Shown: positions 8,255 through 17,348, numbered from the stretch's first letter. The stretch is 64,000 bases of DNA from Endozoicomonas acroporae (GCF_002864045.1 NZ_PJPV01000136.1:1-64000); one strand, 5' to 3'. Program-made: numbers and translations. Notes: generated by a model not told the origin, from the letters alone.

Positions 8255-8864
8255 TTAATCCGTCAGTCCGTGATTTATACGAAGCAGGGCTGTCAGATTC
8301 TCCAGTGAAGGGCCATGACCTTCAGCCAGCTCAGGAATGTTCAAGCCGGAAAGGCGCTTATCGAATGACTGCTGCTTGTCATAATCGTGGAAACTGGCGT
8401 CGATCACCTGAGACTTCCAGTAGAGTGGTTGTGGATCGTAGTCGCCATAGCCGTAGTCAAAAAAATCGACAGTACGCTGGCGCAGATTGATTTTGACCCG
8501 TTCACGAAGCATGGGGATGGGCTGGGTTGCAAAACCCTCGTAGGTCATCAGGGGCAGTTTGCCGGAACGGATATGAATTTTACCAGGTCTACGCCATCGG
8601 TTTCTGAAAAGAGCTGTGTGGCACAACCGGCATAGATTCTTAACGGGGGCGGCAGGTCATTAATAAAACGACTATGGATAATCAGTGAGTGACTGTCGTT
8701 AAGAATACTGGCTGGTAACTGCTGATGGGCCAGTTCGCACATCTGGTCAATAAGGTTGGGCTCTGAGGGAGAACAGCAGCCCACGAGCCTCTGCAACGGC
8801 TGTTTTGTAATCACCAAAGAAGGCTTTGATGTCTCTTTTCAGAGGGTCTGGCATGTGTTTGTAA
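8255..8864 (-). pseudogene. Remnant resembling a phosphorothioation-associated methyltransferase C-terminus
   Basis: Three minus-strand pieces join if two frameshifts are allowed: KRDIKAFFGDYKTAVAEARG; then LIDQMCELAHQQLP, PPPLRIYAGCATQLF; then KIHIRSGKLPLMTYEGF, RERVKINLRQRTVDFFDYG and a final HGPSLENLTALL. One shift is a missing A in the A-run near 8580, the other is near 8770. The pattern IYxGCA...KIHIRSGK...Y..F recalls the C-terminal part of the putative methyltransferase associated with DNA phosphorothioation (dnd) loci. That assignment is from memory of the family and uncertain. The 5' part is cut off by the IS982 element at 8865. Confidence 0.4.
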
Positions 8865-9856
8865 ATAACGTGAATTCGACGTAAAAAAGACAAGGAGCCT
8901 CCGGACTGCTTAGCTATCTTTCAGATACCAAACCATAGACAGCTAACTGGAGGCCCCATGTCTATGACCAGTGTATTCTGTGATATCGATGATTTCTGCC
9001 TGATTTTTGAACCAGAATGGCATAAACGACTTATCTGTAATGCTAATAAGCCTCCAGTTATATCGAAATTGTCGCTCAGTGAAATAATGACCATCATCAT
9101 TCATTTCCACCAGAGTGCATTTCGGGATTTCAAGCATTATTACCTGAATCTCATCTTAAATATAAGTCTGACTGCTTCCCGAACCTGGTTTCTTACAATC
9201 GTTTTGTAGAACTGATGAAACAGGCCTTGATTCCATTGACTGTATATCTCAAGACCCAATGTATGGGGCAGCCCACTGGCTTATCATTCATTGACTCTAC
9301 GCCAATTGTCGTTTGTGATAATCACCGGATAAACAGCCATAAGGTGTTCTCTGAAGAAGCTAAGCGAGGAAAGACGTCCACTGGCTGGAAATTTGGTTTC
9401 AAGCTTCATCTTGTTATTAACCATCTTGGGGAAATTCTGTCGTTTTGTGTGACAACCGCTAATACAGATGACCGTAAGCCTGTGCCTGATCTCGTTGAAG
9501 AGTTAACGGGCTGGCTTTATGGTGACAAGGGATACATATCAGAGAAATTAGTTGCTTGGTTAAAAGAAAAAGGTCTGAATCTGATAACGAAGGTTCGGAA
9601 AAATATGAAGCCAAAAGAGCTGAGAGCCTTTGATAAAGCGATGTTGCGAAAACGGGCTGTGATTGAGAGTGTTAACGACCAGTTGAAGAATATTTCACAG
9701 ATAGAGCATACTCGGCACCGCTCACCCTTCAATTTTGCGGTGAATCTGATAGCTGGACTAATCGCTTTTACCCGACAGCCCAGAAAGCCTCATATTGATG
9801 TAACAGCACTGACCGAAGGTTTGCCTATGGCTTTCTGAGCATCGAACTCACGTTAT
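8865..9856 (+). mobile_element. IS982-family insertion sequence
   Basis: About 1 kb, bounded by imperfect inverted repeats ATAACGTGAATTCGACG (left, from 8865) and CATCGAACTCACGTTAT (right, ending 9856). The single transposase gene fills it. It sits between the methyltransferase-like remnant and the unknown gene at 9871, whose start codon is only 15 bases from its right end. Confidence 0.75.
8958..9838 (+). pseudogene. IS982-family transposase, frameshifted
   Basis: The first part from ATG 8958 (SVFCDIDDFCLIFEPEWHK, LSLSEIMTIIIHFHQSAFRDFKHYY) and the second part from about 9150 (FPNLVSYNRFVELMKQALI, then FIDSTPIVVCDNHR, GWKFGFKLHLVINHLGEI, LYGDKGYIS, then RKRAVIESVNDQLKNI) are in different frames. 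The shift falls near 9137-9150. All three catalytic blocks are in the second part: D in FIDSTP, D in GDKGY and E in IESVNDQ. Otherwise full length (about 293 residues). Some IS families use programmed shifting, but I see no obvious slippery run, so decay is more likely. Confidence 0.8.
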
Positions 9857-9870
9857 GAAAAGGAATTCAT

Positions 9871-10620
9871 ATGAACCCAATAATCCGCGAGTATGTTTAT
9901 GCCTATGCTGTGGAGGTGGACTGGGGTGATTTATTTCCAGTTCGATCAAAAGTGGCGGCAGCACTGAACAGTGTATTCCCGGCCGTTGTTGGTAACCAGG
10001 TTTCTTGCCATGGTTATATTCGCAAAGATCATGACTGTATCCTGAGCTATCAGGAAGCACTTAAACGGATGAAAAAGGTGAGGGTATCTGCGCCGCTGAG
10101 AACGAAACTTATCCAGGTGGCCCAGAGTAGGGATTACTATTTTGCCGACGAAGCGCCGGTACTGGATATTTATGTGACGCTTGATGGCAGCCCGGTAACA
10201 GTCATCAATGATGATGGCGAGTGCTGTTTTCCGACCCCATTTCCCCTGGCTACCTGGAAGCGAATTACTGAGACGATGCAGCCAGAGGCGTATGCCCGGG
10301 CGAGCTGGCCCAAACGGCGCAGGATGATTTTGAATACCATCAGGCACAATCTTGGATTTTACGATTGTTATTCAGAGATGATGGGCAATGAGAGTGCCAT
10401 GCGCCTTTTTGTGGATTATATAAAACGGTTTTTTCCAGAACTGGTGACAGGGCTCTCTGATTTTCTGGATAAAAAAGCGCATCATGGCCTTGTGCCTGCC
10501 AAATCCGTGAAAAATACTGAGGTTGATGATGAAACCTGTGAAAACGTTGTGCGACGGCACATCCATCAGGTTGATTTGTACGATATGACTTATGATGCGT
10601 TTTCTGATGTGTTTGAATAA
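9871..10620 (+). CDS. Unrecognised 249-residue island protein
   Basis: I do not recognise this protein. It appears soluble, with no signal peptide or membrane segment, and is rich in aromatic and charged residues (for example EVDWGDLFPV, PLATWKRITETM, RPNT-free; RHNLGFYDCYSEMMG). The acidic C-terminus ends in DLYDMTYDAFSDVFE. The start ATG 9871 has an AAGGA ribosome site 7 bases upstream. Immediately before it lies the end of an IS982 element, after it a small membrane protein gene and the integrase. The intact frame among decayed neighbours suggests recent arrival or selection. A role in the island, for example as phage-type cargo, is a guess. Confidence 0.6.
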   Translation: MNPIIREYVYAYAVEVDWGDLFPVRSKVAAALNSVFPAVVGNQVSCHGYIRKDHDCILSYQEALKRMKKVRVSAPLRTKLIQVAQSRDYYFADEAPVLDIYVTLDGSPVTVINDDGECCFPTPFPLATWKRITETMQPEAYARASWPKRRRMILNTIRHNLGFYDCYSEMMGNESAMRLFVDYIKRFFPELVTGLSDFLDKKAHHGLVPAKSVKNTEVDDETCENVVRRHIHQVDLYDMTYDAFSDVFE

Positions 10621-10668
10621 TGCGACTCGTCTATAATCCTGGTTCTCGAGGATCCAGGAGTTACTCCG

Positions 10669-10953
10669 GTGTTTAGCAATATCGTTTTGGTTGTTTTTAT
10701 ACTAATCGACCTTTGGCTATGGCTGGGCATTATTTCATCGGCACGGGAATCTGGCATGGTTATTCCACCGATGGTCGCAGTAGCGCTGTGTATGCTGATG
10801 CTTCTTGTTGGAGTGCTCCTGTCAGGGATTGCTTATTACCATCTGCTTTGGCTGTCGCTACTGATTATTCCCGGTAGTTTTCTATTGCTGACAACACGGA
10901 ATGGGCTTTCTTTATTGATGGCCTTGTCGGTCATTTTTATGAAGAAACAATGA
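10669..10953 (+). CDS. Small membrane protein, three predicted helices
   Basis: 94 residues with a GTG start at 10669 preceded by CAGGAG. Hydrophobic stretches are seen at about residues 4-22 (IVLVVFILIDLWLWLGII), 31-53 and 57-75, followed by a short KKQ tail. No family recognised. It follows the gene at 9871 by 48 bases and may be in the same transcript. The DNA before it shows a possible promoter-like segment, but the spacing is too short to be sure. Confidence 0.55.
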   Translation: MFSNIVLVVFILIDLWLWLGIISSARESGMVIPPMVAVALCMLMLLVGVLLSGIAYYHLLWLSLLIIPGSFLLLTTRNGLSLLMALSVIFMKKQ

Positions 10954-11030
10954 TGAATTTTGGGGAGTTTTGCCATATCAAAATCAATAGACTCGGTGAT
11001 CTGCCTAACTCGCATCCGTAAGTGCTAACC

Positions 11031-12260
11031 TCAATAACCCGCTAATCCCGAAATTGCCAGATGCTGTCGCTCCGGGCTGGTGTGCAGGTACTTGGCGGTG
11101 ATATCCAGTGACTCATGCCCCATCAGCTCCTGAATTGTTACCAGATCCACCCGAAGTTCTGCCAGCCGGGTGCCGAAGGTGTGGCGCAAGCCATGGAAAT
11201 CGATTTTTCCGGTGAGTCCTGCTGCTTCTCGGGCTTTATACCAGCGACGGTCAATAAATTTATCACAGGCCCGCTGGCCGGAATTATTGGGAAACACCAG
11301 GTTGGTGTAACCGGTCTGATCAAGCCAGTCGTTCAGTATGGTAGTCGATACGTCGTTCAGTGGAATGTAACGAGTCTGCAGTGATTTGGTGCGGGTCTTC
11401 TTTTTCTGGTGATTTTGCCCATCGGAATGGTCGCCCATACCCACTACGGTTATTATGCCGGATGCAAAATCAATGTCGTTTACCTTCAGGTTGAGCAGTT
11501 CGCCTTTGCGCATTCCGGTATGAATGGCAACGATCACCAGTGGCCTGAGCAGGTCAGCAAACGAGCCATTATGCTGGCCATCCAGTTCTCGTCGGTATAC
11601 ATCATATTCATCCAGACCGGCCATTAGCTGTTGTTCATATTTCCGGGTCAGATATTTGATCTTCTTGCTCTTCTTGCTCTTGTCTTCCTTGAGTCGCTTT
11701 ACTTCGGACATCGGTGTTTTATCAATATAGCCAGCTGCGACGGCTTTGGTCAGAATGCCCCGAAGATCATTCATAATGCGATTACCGCCGGAAGGGGCTC
11801 CCGGATAGTTGTTTAGCCATTTTTTCATTTCAAAGGCAGTGATATGAGACATGGGCTTATCCAGCCACTTTGAGAAATGCCTTTTTATATTCTTCTGTGC
11901 AACATCCGCTGTCTCCTCCGGGGTCACGCTCCGGTAATCACCCTCCATAAAAGCCCGCAGGGTATTTTGCCTCTGCTTCTCAACTTCCTTCCGCCGTTCC
12001 CGTTTTTGTTCCTGGGGATCATTACCGGTTGCCACCTCACCAGCTGATGCCCTGGCCATTGTTCGCGCCTGCTCGACGGTGATCTCTCCGTGCCTGCCCA
12101 GAGGATGCTTGCGGTTGGTTCCGGTAACGGGGGATTTGTACTCGTAATAGAAAAACTTGCCGGTTTTCTTCTGCTGACAGGAGAACCCCCGGATCTCATT
12201 ATCCCTGAGGGTTTTCTCACTCATTTTTGATACACTGCTTTCAGTGATCTTCTTTATCAT
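11031..12260 (-). CDS. Tyrosine recombinase / island integrase
   Basis: 409 residues. An N-terminal arm-binding part (GFSCQQKKTGKFFYYEYKSP, LGRHGEITVEQAR) resembles P4-like integrases. A core-binding SAM-like domain follows near residues 115-190, and the catalytic domain makes up the C-terminal half. Catalytic residues: Arg in HTGMRKGELL, the HGLRHTF box (His and Arg), His in LMGHESL and the nucleophile Tyr in ITAKYLHTS. It is intact. The gene start lies about 190 bases from a 5S rRNA 3'-end fragment, the likely attachment site, so this enzyme probably inserted the island to its left. It differs from phage lambda Int in its short N-terminal domain. Confidence 0.9.
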   Translation of the reverse strand: MIKKITESSVSKMSEKTLRDNEIRGFSCQQKKTGKFFYYEYKSPVTGTNRKHPLGRHGEITVEQARTMARASAGEVATGNDPQEQKRERRKEVEKQRQNTLRAFMEGDYRSVTPEETADVAQKNIKRHFSKWLDKPMSHITAFEMKKWLNNYPGAPSGGNRIMNDLRGILTKAVAAGYIDKTPMSEVKRLKEDKSKKSKKIKYLTRKYEQQLMAGLDEYDVYRRELDGQHNGSFADLLRPLVIVAIHTGMRKGELLNLKVNDIDFASGIITVVGMGDHSDGQNHQKKKTRTKSLQTRYIPLNDVSTTILNDWLDQTGYTNLVFPNNSGQRACDKFIDRRWYKAREAAGLTGKIDFHGLRHTFGTRLAELRVDLVTIQELMGHESLDITAKYLHTSPERQHLAISGLAGY

Positions 12261-12450
12261 CTCTACGCAACTCCCAAGACTATTCTTATCTGATTCGGAC
12301 AGAATTCGGATTCTGAATACTCAAACCGTATCACATTATTTTTGGTATGGATTTACAATTAGCGTGAAATGCCAGTGATAGCAAGGGTTGTAGCGTTGTT
12401 CGTTTTATACTCTATAGTACTAAGTGGCAGGCTTTTACTTTGTCCTCCTC

Positions 12451-12478
12451 CTCATGTAAGAGTAGGTCATCGCCAGGC
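12451..12478 (+). rRNA. 3'-end fragment of 5S rRNA (probable att site)
   Basis: CTCATGTAAGAGTAGG and the following TCATCGCCAGGC match the 3' end of gammaproteobacterial 5S rRNA (typical CCCATGNGAGAGTAGGTCATCGCCAGGC). No 5S sequence is recognisable upstream of 12440, where the integrase flank begins. A terminator lies 34 bases downstream. So the island appears to interrupt the 5S gene, leaving this end as one attachment half; the other half would lie outside the window. Confidence 0.65.
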
Positions 12479-12511
12479 ACCATCTTTACCTTGAGTCCGC
12501 TCAAGGATGAG

Positions 12512-12542
12512 AACCCCGATAGAGCAATCTGTCGGGGTTTTT
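12512..12542 (+). terminator. Rho-independent terminator after 5S fragment
   Basis: AACCCCGA pairs with TCGGGGTT across a 12-base loop and is followed by T5. A second perfect hairpin (CCTTGAG TCCG CTCAAGG, 12489-12506) sits just before it. This is what the end of an rRNA operon looks like. The following 12543-12867 shows no gene I can support. Confidence 0.8.
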
Positions 12543-12895
12543 GCATTGTGCTCTGTAAATATTCACTTCAGAATAATAAGTTAAAACGTCCTATCAATCC
12601 CTTTCTTTTCAGCCTGATGCTGTTAGTCCTTTCCTGAGTCTGAGAAGCTGTCAGCTTTGCCTGAAGCTGCTAGACTTTTCGACTTGCGTTCGCCACTACT
12701 GAACATTCCAGATTAACAGCGCTTTCAATTCATCAAATTAGGCTTTGTCTCAAGCACTGTTGGTTCCAGCAGATATTTATAGGTATTGGGTTAAATATGA
12801 GCTGGGTGTCACTGGCTGAATCAAGGGAATGAAACTGGTTCAAAGCTCTGAGGATTGTTGGGGAAGTATGAAGCTTTTAGTAGCTAGTAGCCGGG

Positions 12896-13414
12896 TTGCT
12901 CTGTTTGGCGCTCTCCACCTTGGCGGTTGCAGATACAATGTCGAATGGAATCTTTCAGTTAATCAACCAGCGGTTGAACTATATGCAGGATGTCGCCTTA
13001 TTTAAAGCCAGGAACCATCGTGCGGTCGAAGATCTGGCCAGAGAACAGCAGGTGCTAGAGAAGGCATTGATCAATGCGCAGCAGGCAGGTTTACAACCGG
13101 ACTCTATTGCTGATTTCTTTCAGGCACAGATGGATGCTGCCAAGGCGATTCAATATCGCTATATGGCTGACTGGTTATCTACACATCCTGAACATAGTGA
13201 ATATCGGGATTTAGCTTCTGAGGTCAGGCCAAAGATTTTGGCGCTTGGTGATGAAATTGTGGTGAGAATCAGCGAATACCTGAAAGATGGAGGGGCTTTT
13301 GACAATAAACAGCAGAAAGACTTTGTCAGAACAGTGAATACCTGGCATCTATCGGAAAACGATAAAAAGAAAATGTTTGAAAGCCTTCAGATGATACGTC
13401 TAATCAAAAACTAG
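12896..13414 (+). CDS. Secreted (AroQ-gamma type) chorismate mutase, signal peptide frameshifted
   Basis: Converts chorismate to prephenate; the gamma class is exported to the periplasm. The mature part starts near ADTMSNGIFQL and shows FQLINQRLNYMQDVALFKA, VEDLAREQQVLEKAL and FFQAQMDAAKAIQYRY, which carry the usual active-site Arg, Lys and Glu/Gln positions. The only in-frame start is TTG 12896, giving a short hydrophobic leader. A better start, ATG 12868 with GGGGAAG before it (MKLLV), is in another frame. Dropping one base near TAGTAGCTAGTAG would join them into a normal signal peptide (MKLLV...LVAGLLCLALSTLAVA). Export may therefore be impaired or phase-variable. The stop shares CTAG with the convergent gene. 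Confidence 0.75.
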   Translation: MLCLALSTLAVADTMSNGIFQLINQRLNYMQDVALFKARNHRAVEDLAREQQVLEKALINAQQAGLQPDSIADFFQAQMDAAKAIQYRYMADWLSTHPEHSEYRDLASEVRPKILALGDEIVVRISEYLKDGGAFDNKQQKDFVRTVNTWHLSENDKKKMFESLQMIRLIKN

Positions 13415-13812
13415 TGCTTATCAATAACAAGTTCCGTGTAGCCTGTGGATGGATCAAAAGCCCTTGAGAAGCTCAGCTGTGGATAACTGTGAATAATCAC
13501 CTCAGCAGTACTATCAACGATATTTCCTTCTAGCAGGTGTCCTCCAAAAACATGCCCTTTGGCATCAGCCACAGCCATGTGGATATGCTGATGATCCGGT
13601 GTCAACGTTCCCATGACAGAGACGATTTCAAAAGAGCCCTCAGTAACTAACGTCGTTTCTGCGCCAGCAAGACGAAGGTTTATTCTGGACAGACTGCCAA
13701 CACAGGATACCAGTGAACCTGCAGAAATCCGGTGCTTGTTAACCAGTTCCTGCACGGCTGTTTTCAGGTCAGCGCCCTGAGTAAGGCGATTGGCTATTAC
13801 GGAAATACTCAT
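13411..13812 (-). CDS. PPC/DUF296 domain protein
   Basis: 133 residues, full length for bacterial PCC/PPC (DUF296) proteins, which form trimers and have no AT-hook. Motifs: DLKTAVQELVNKHRISAGSLVSCVGSL at the start, MGTLTPDHQHIHMAVADAKG with clustered histidines, GGHLLEGNIVDSTAEVII near the end. The histidines may bind a metal; DNA binding is known for the plant AT-hook relatives only. It converges with the chorismate mutase gene, both stop codons sharing the palindrome CTAG. Function in this organism is unknown. Confidence 0.85.
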   Translation of the reverse strand: MSISVIANRLTQGADLKTAVQELVNKHRISAGSLVSCVGSLSRINLRLAGAETTLVTEGSFEIVSVMGTLTPDHQHIHMAVADAKGHVFGGHLLEGNIVDSTAEVIIHSYPQLSFSRAFDPSTGYTELVIDKH

Positions 13813-13864
13813 TGCTTTATATCCCCCGATCTCCCAATCAGCTTATCTTTCTCAGGATTTATGT

Positions 13865-13887
13865 AAAGCCCCGTTAAACGGGGCTTT
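13865..13887 (-). terminator. Terminator hairpin after yhhQ
   Basis: AAAGCCCCG TTAAA CGGGGCTTT, perfect except the loop, 18 bases beyond the yhhQ stop on the minus strand. Confidence 0.7.
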
Positions 13888-13904
13888 GCTTTATACGCAG
13901 GCTT

Positions 13905-14564
13905 TTATGCAGCCTGTTGAGAGTTCATTTGCATGGGTACATTCAACCTGTTCACCAGGAAGTTCAGCAACACGCCATACATAGGCAGGAAGAACAGCAT
14001 GCTGATGGCCAGCTTGTAGCCGTAGTCCACCAGGGCAATTTCCATCCAGTGTGCTGCCATGAAGGGGTCTGATGAACCGGCAAAGGCCAGACTGAAGAAG
14101 CTGAGGGTATCAATCAGGTTGCCAGCAATGGTTGAACAGGCCGGAGCTACCCACCACATGGCATTTTGGCGCAAACGGTTGAAAACGGTGATATCCAGAA
14201 TCTGGCCAATCAGGTATGCCGCAAAGCTGGCAACGGCAATTCTGGCGACAAAGGCATTAACGCTGGCCAGGCTTGCCAATCCCTGAAAGGTTCCATCCAC
14301 GAACATGACTGACACCAGGTAGGAGATCAGCAGAGCCGGGAACATGGCGGTAAATATGATCTTCCGGGCCTGCTCAGACCCGTAGATCCTTACGGTCAGG
14401 TCCGTGGCCAGGAAAATAAACGGAAAGGTGAATGCTCCCCAGGTGGTGTGCATACCAAAGAATTGAAACGGTATTTGTACCAGATAGTTACTGGCAGTGA
14501 TGGTCACGATATGAAATATCGATAATAAAAGCAGAATGTTCAGGCCGCGATTGCTGGTTTGCAT
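13905..14564 (-). CDS. yhhQ: Queuosine precursor (preQ0/preQ1) transporter
   Basis: Inner-membrane transporter of the VUT/YhhQ family that imports the queuosine precursor 7-cyano-7-deazaguanine. 219 residues with about six membrane helices. Family signatures: GAFTFPFIFLATDLTVRIYG near residue 43, where acidic and aromatic residues are conserved, and GNLIDTLSFFSLAF near residue 148. It is a single gene with its own terminator. I looked for a preQ1 riboswitch before the start and found no convincing one. Full length and intact. Confidence 0.9.
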   Translation of the reverse strand: MQTSNRGLNILLLLSIFHIVTITASNYLVQIPFQFFGMHTTWGAFTFPFIFLATDLTVRIYGSEQARKIIFTAMFPALLISYLVSVMFVDGTFQGLASLASVNAFVARIAVASFAAYLIGQILDITVFNRLRQNAMWWVAPACSTIAGNLIDTLSFFSLAFAGSSDPFMAAHWMEIALVDYGYKLAISMLFFLPMYGVLLNFLVNRLNVPMQMNSQQAA

Positions 14565-14845
14565 GGCAAGTCCTTTTTAGTTGAGGTGAGGGAACTCAGG
14601 CGCAGTACCAATTATTAGTACGTTAGCACCATTAAAAATGAGCAGTATTCTATCGGGATTTACAACGTTGGACCAAGTGATAATTTTTGCAGGCGTATGA
14701 TGCTGTTTTGATCAGGGCTGACGATGTATCTCGAGCATTTGTATGCGACCAGTCTTTCTGGTATGGGTTTTATGAATCCATGGGCAGCCTGATAAAACTG
14801 TGCTATTTTTTCCAACCACATAATAACAACAATGGAGTAGTATCA

Positions 14846-17233
14846 ATGCTGATCTGGTTAAGGAGAGGCTTTTTTCTCCTTGTATCAATATCCCTGCTGA
14901 TCATTCTTACGGCGTTTGTTCTTCTTCGACAAAGTCTCCCCATGTTGGAGGGTGAAGTGAAGACTCCCTTCCTGAATGCTGCGGTTACGATTGAGCGAGA
15001 TGCTCAGGGTGTTCCCCTGATATCCGGCAGTGATCGTATGGATGTTGCCTTTGCTACCGGTTATCTCCATGCCCAGGAACGATTTTTTCAGATGGATTTG
15101 AATCGGCGCAATTCTGCGGGTGAACTGTCTGAACTGGTGGGTGAACTGGCGCTGGATCACGATAAACGTCAGAGAAAACATCGTTTCCGCAAGGTCGCTC
15201 AGCAGGCGGTTGAGATTATGAGCGCTGAACATCAGGCTCTTTTGAATGCCTATACCGATGGTGTCAATCATGGCCTGAAAGATCTTGGACAGAAGCCTTT
15301 TGAATATCTGTTGCTGGGTGTGGAGCCTGAGCCCTGGAAAAGCGAAGACTCTTTTCTGTCGATCTTCAGCATGTACATGGATCTCAATGATGATGAAGTA
15401 AAACTGGATAACCTGAAAGGCTTCCTCAGTCGTGTAACCGTACCTGCTGTTATCGATTTTCTTTCGCCACTGAAAACCCGCTGGGACTCACCAATGCAGC
15501 CTGGTGAGTTGCCGGATGTGCCAACCCCGGGGGCAGAGCTGGTTGACCTGCGCAGCAAAGAGGCAGAGCTCTTTGCCAATCTGGGTGGAACGACGCTGGA
15601 AGACAGTCTTATTGGCAGTAACAACTGGGCGGTATCCGGAGAGTTAACGGACCATGGTGGGGCCATCATTCAGGATGATATGCACTTGAGCCATCGGGTG
15701 CCCACCATCTGGTATCGGGCTTCTTTGAGTTATCCACACCCGGACCAGCCAGAGGACAGGGTCAGTATTACCGGAGTCACATTACCGGGCACACCGTTTA
15801 TTGTGGTTGGCAGCAATACCCATATCGCCTGGGGCTTTACCAATACGGCTGGTGACTGGGTTGATCTGGTGGAGCTGGATATTGATGATGGCCAGTACAT
15901 GACCAATGATGGCCCGAAATCCCTTGAACGCTGGACTGAAACCATCCATATCAAAGACCAAGAGCCGGTTGTCGTTGACTATTCAGGCACCCATTGGGGG
16001 CCGGTGGTTGATTCGGCCTACGACGATACGCAATATGCCCTGCGCTGGACTGCCCATCGTCCGGAGGCGACCAATGTTAACCTGGTAAGCCTGGAAGTTG
16101 CCCGCAATGCAGAACAGGGAATGGCCATTGCCAACCGCAGTGGAATTCCACCCCAGAACTTTACGGTGGGTGACCGTGAAGGCAATATTGGCTGGACCGT
16201 TGCCGGACAGATTCCAGACCGTTCAGGTATCGATTCCACTTACCCACTGCCCTGGCAGCAGGCTGATGATAACTGGGACAGCTGGCTTCCGGATGTGCAT
16301 TATCCTCGCGTATATAACCCTGCGGATCAACGAGTCTGGACTGCCAATGCCCGTATCGTAAGCGGAGCAGACTACGACAAGATGGGCAACGGGGGTTATG
16401 CCCTCGGCCCCCGGCAGATACAGATTCGTGATGCGCTGATGGCACTTGAGCGTGCTGATGAACAGGCGTTGCTGGAGATTGCCCTGGATCATCGTGCTCT
16501 CTATATGGATAACTGGCGGCGGTTGTTGCTGGATACACTCACTGAAGACGTGATGGCGGGGAACCTTTCCCGGCAGACGTTTTATCGCTATGTGAACAAC
16601 TGGTCTGGCAAGGCTGCCACTGACGACGTTGGTTACCGTTTGGTCCGTGAGTATAAAGATGCGCTTAAACTGAAGATCATGTCATCACTGGGGCGCTACT
16701 TTCTGTCCCTCTCTCCAGAAGCCAAAGAGGATGTAGAAGATGGCTTTATGCAGAAGTTAAACCATGAAAGCGAGATGATATGGCGTCTTCTGGAAGAACG
16801 TCCGCTACATTGGTTGAGTCCTCAGTACGAAAATTGGGATGAGTTGCTGATCGAAACCGTGGATCAGGTGGTGAGTGATCTGGGAGGCGTAGATCAGCTG
16901 GGCAATGCCACCTGGGGACAGAGAAATACCGCTGATATCCGCCACCCATTGAGTGGTGCCATTCCTGTCTTTGGCAGACTGCTGGAGATGCCCGCCGTAC
17001 CTCTCTCTGGCGATGTCTGGATGCCCAGGGCCCAGCGTGCCGATCAAGGGGTATCTGAGCGGCTGGTGGTGTCTCCCGGGCGTGAAGATGAAGCTATATT
17101 TCATATGCCGGGTGGTCAGAGTGGTCACCCGCTCTCTCCTTTCTTTAGCGCAGGCTATATGGACTGGGTGGAAGGGAAGGCCAGTCCGTTCTTACCGGGT
17201 GATGCAAAATATACCCTGACCCTGACGCCTTAA
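14846..17233 (+). CDS. Penicillin-acylase-family Ntn hydrolase
   Basis: About 795 residues. An N-terminal membrane anchor or signal segment (FFLLVSISLLIILTAFVLL) is followed by an alpha-chain region (VTIERDAQGVPLISG, FATGYLHAQERFFQMDLNRR, GELSELVGELAL). The autoprocessing site is GSNNWAVSG, with nucleophile Ser about residue 258, then the beta chain (DDMHLSHRVPTIWY, GVTLPGTPFIVVGSNTHIAWGFTN). These proteins cleave amide bonds; relatives include penicillin G acylase and acyl-homoserine-lactone acylases, and the substrate here is not predictable. I start at ATG 14846 because the upstream 53 codons look non-coding and a GGAG site precedes ATG. It is a stand-alone gene. Confidence 0.88.
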   Translation: MLIWLRRGFFLLVSISLLIILTAFVLLRQSLPMLEGEVKTPFLNAAVTIERDAQGVPLISGSDRMDVAFATGYLHAQERFFQMDLNRRNSAGELSELVGELALDHDKRQRKHRFRKVAQQAVEIMSAEHQALLNAYTDGVNHGLKDLGQKPFEYLLLGVEPEPWKSEDSFLSIFSMYMDLNDDEVKLDNLKGFLSRVTVPAVIDFLSPLKTRWDSPMQPGELPDVPTPGAELVDLRSKEAELFANLGGTTLEDSLIGSNNWAVSGELTDHGGAIIQDDMHLSHRVPTIWYRASLSYPHPDQPEDRVSITGVTLPGTPFIVVGSNTHIAWGFTNTAGDWVDLVELDIDDGQYMTNDGPKSLERWTETIHIKDQEPVVVDYSGTHWGPVVDSAYDDTQYALRWTAHRPEATNVNLVSLEVARNAEQGMAIANRSGIPPQNFTVGDREGNIGWTVAGQIPDRSGIDSTYPLPWQQADDNWDSWLPDVHYPRVYNPADQRVWTANARIVSGADYDKMGNGGYALGPRQIQIRDALMALERADEQALLEIALDHRALYMDNWRRLLLDTLTEDVMAGNLSRQTFYRYVNNWSGKAATDDVGYRLVREYKDALKLKIMSSLGRYFLSLSPEAKEDVEDGFMQKLNHESEMIWRLLEERPLHWLSPQYENWDELLIETVDQVVSDLGGVDQLGNATWGQRNTADIRHPLSGAIPVFGRLLEMPAVPLSGDVWMPRAQRADQGVSERLVVSPGREDEAIFHMPGGQSGHPLSPFFSAGYMDWVEGKASPFLPGDAKYTLTLTP

Positions 17234-17348
17234 ATAACCTTAAGTTTGTCCTGATAACGGTCTTTCCGATGAAGTGACAGGCCCATCAGGGCAAAGCTGG
17301 CAAATTAGATGGATGTCAATTTTGCTGATGGAAAAATGAAGAGAGGGT

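Noticed and set aside
9137..9215. Programmed frameshift in the IS982 transposase
   Set aside because: No A6G-like or other slippery run was found near the joint, and other island genes are plainly decayed.
14565..14690. Possible preQ1 riboswitch ahead of yhhQ
   Set aside because: The leader contains CCTCAACTAAAAAGGA, which superficially resembles a preQ1 tail, but the order of the loop and A-rich tail does not fit the class I pseudoknot.
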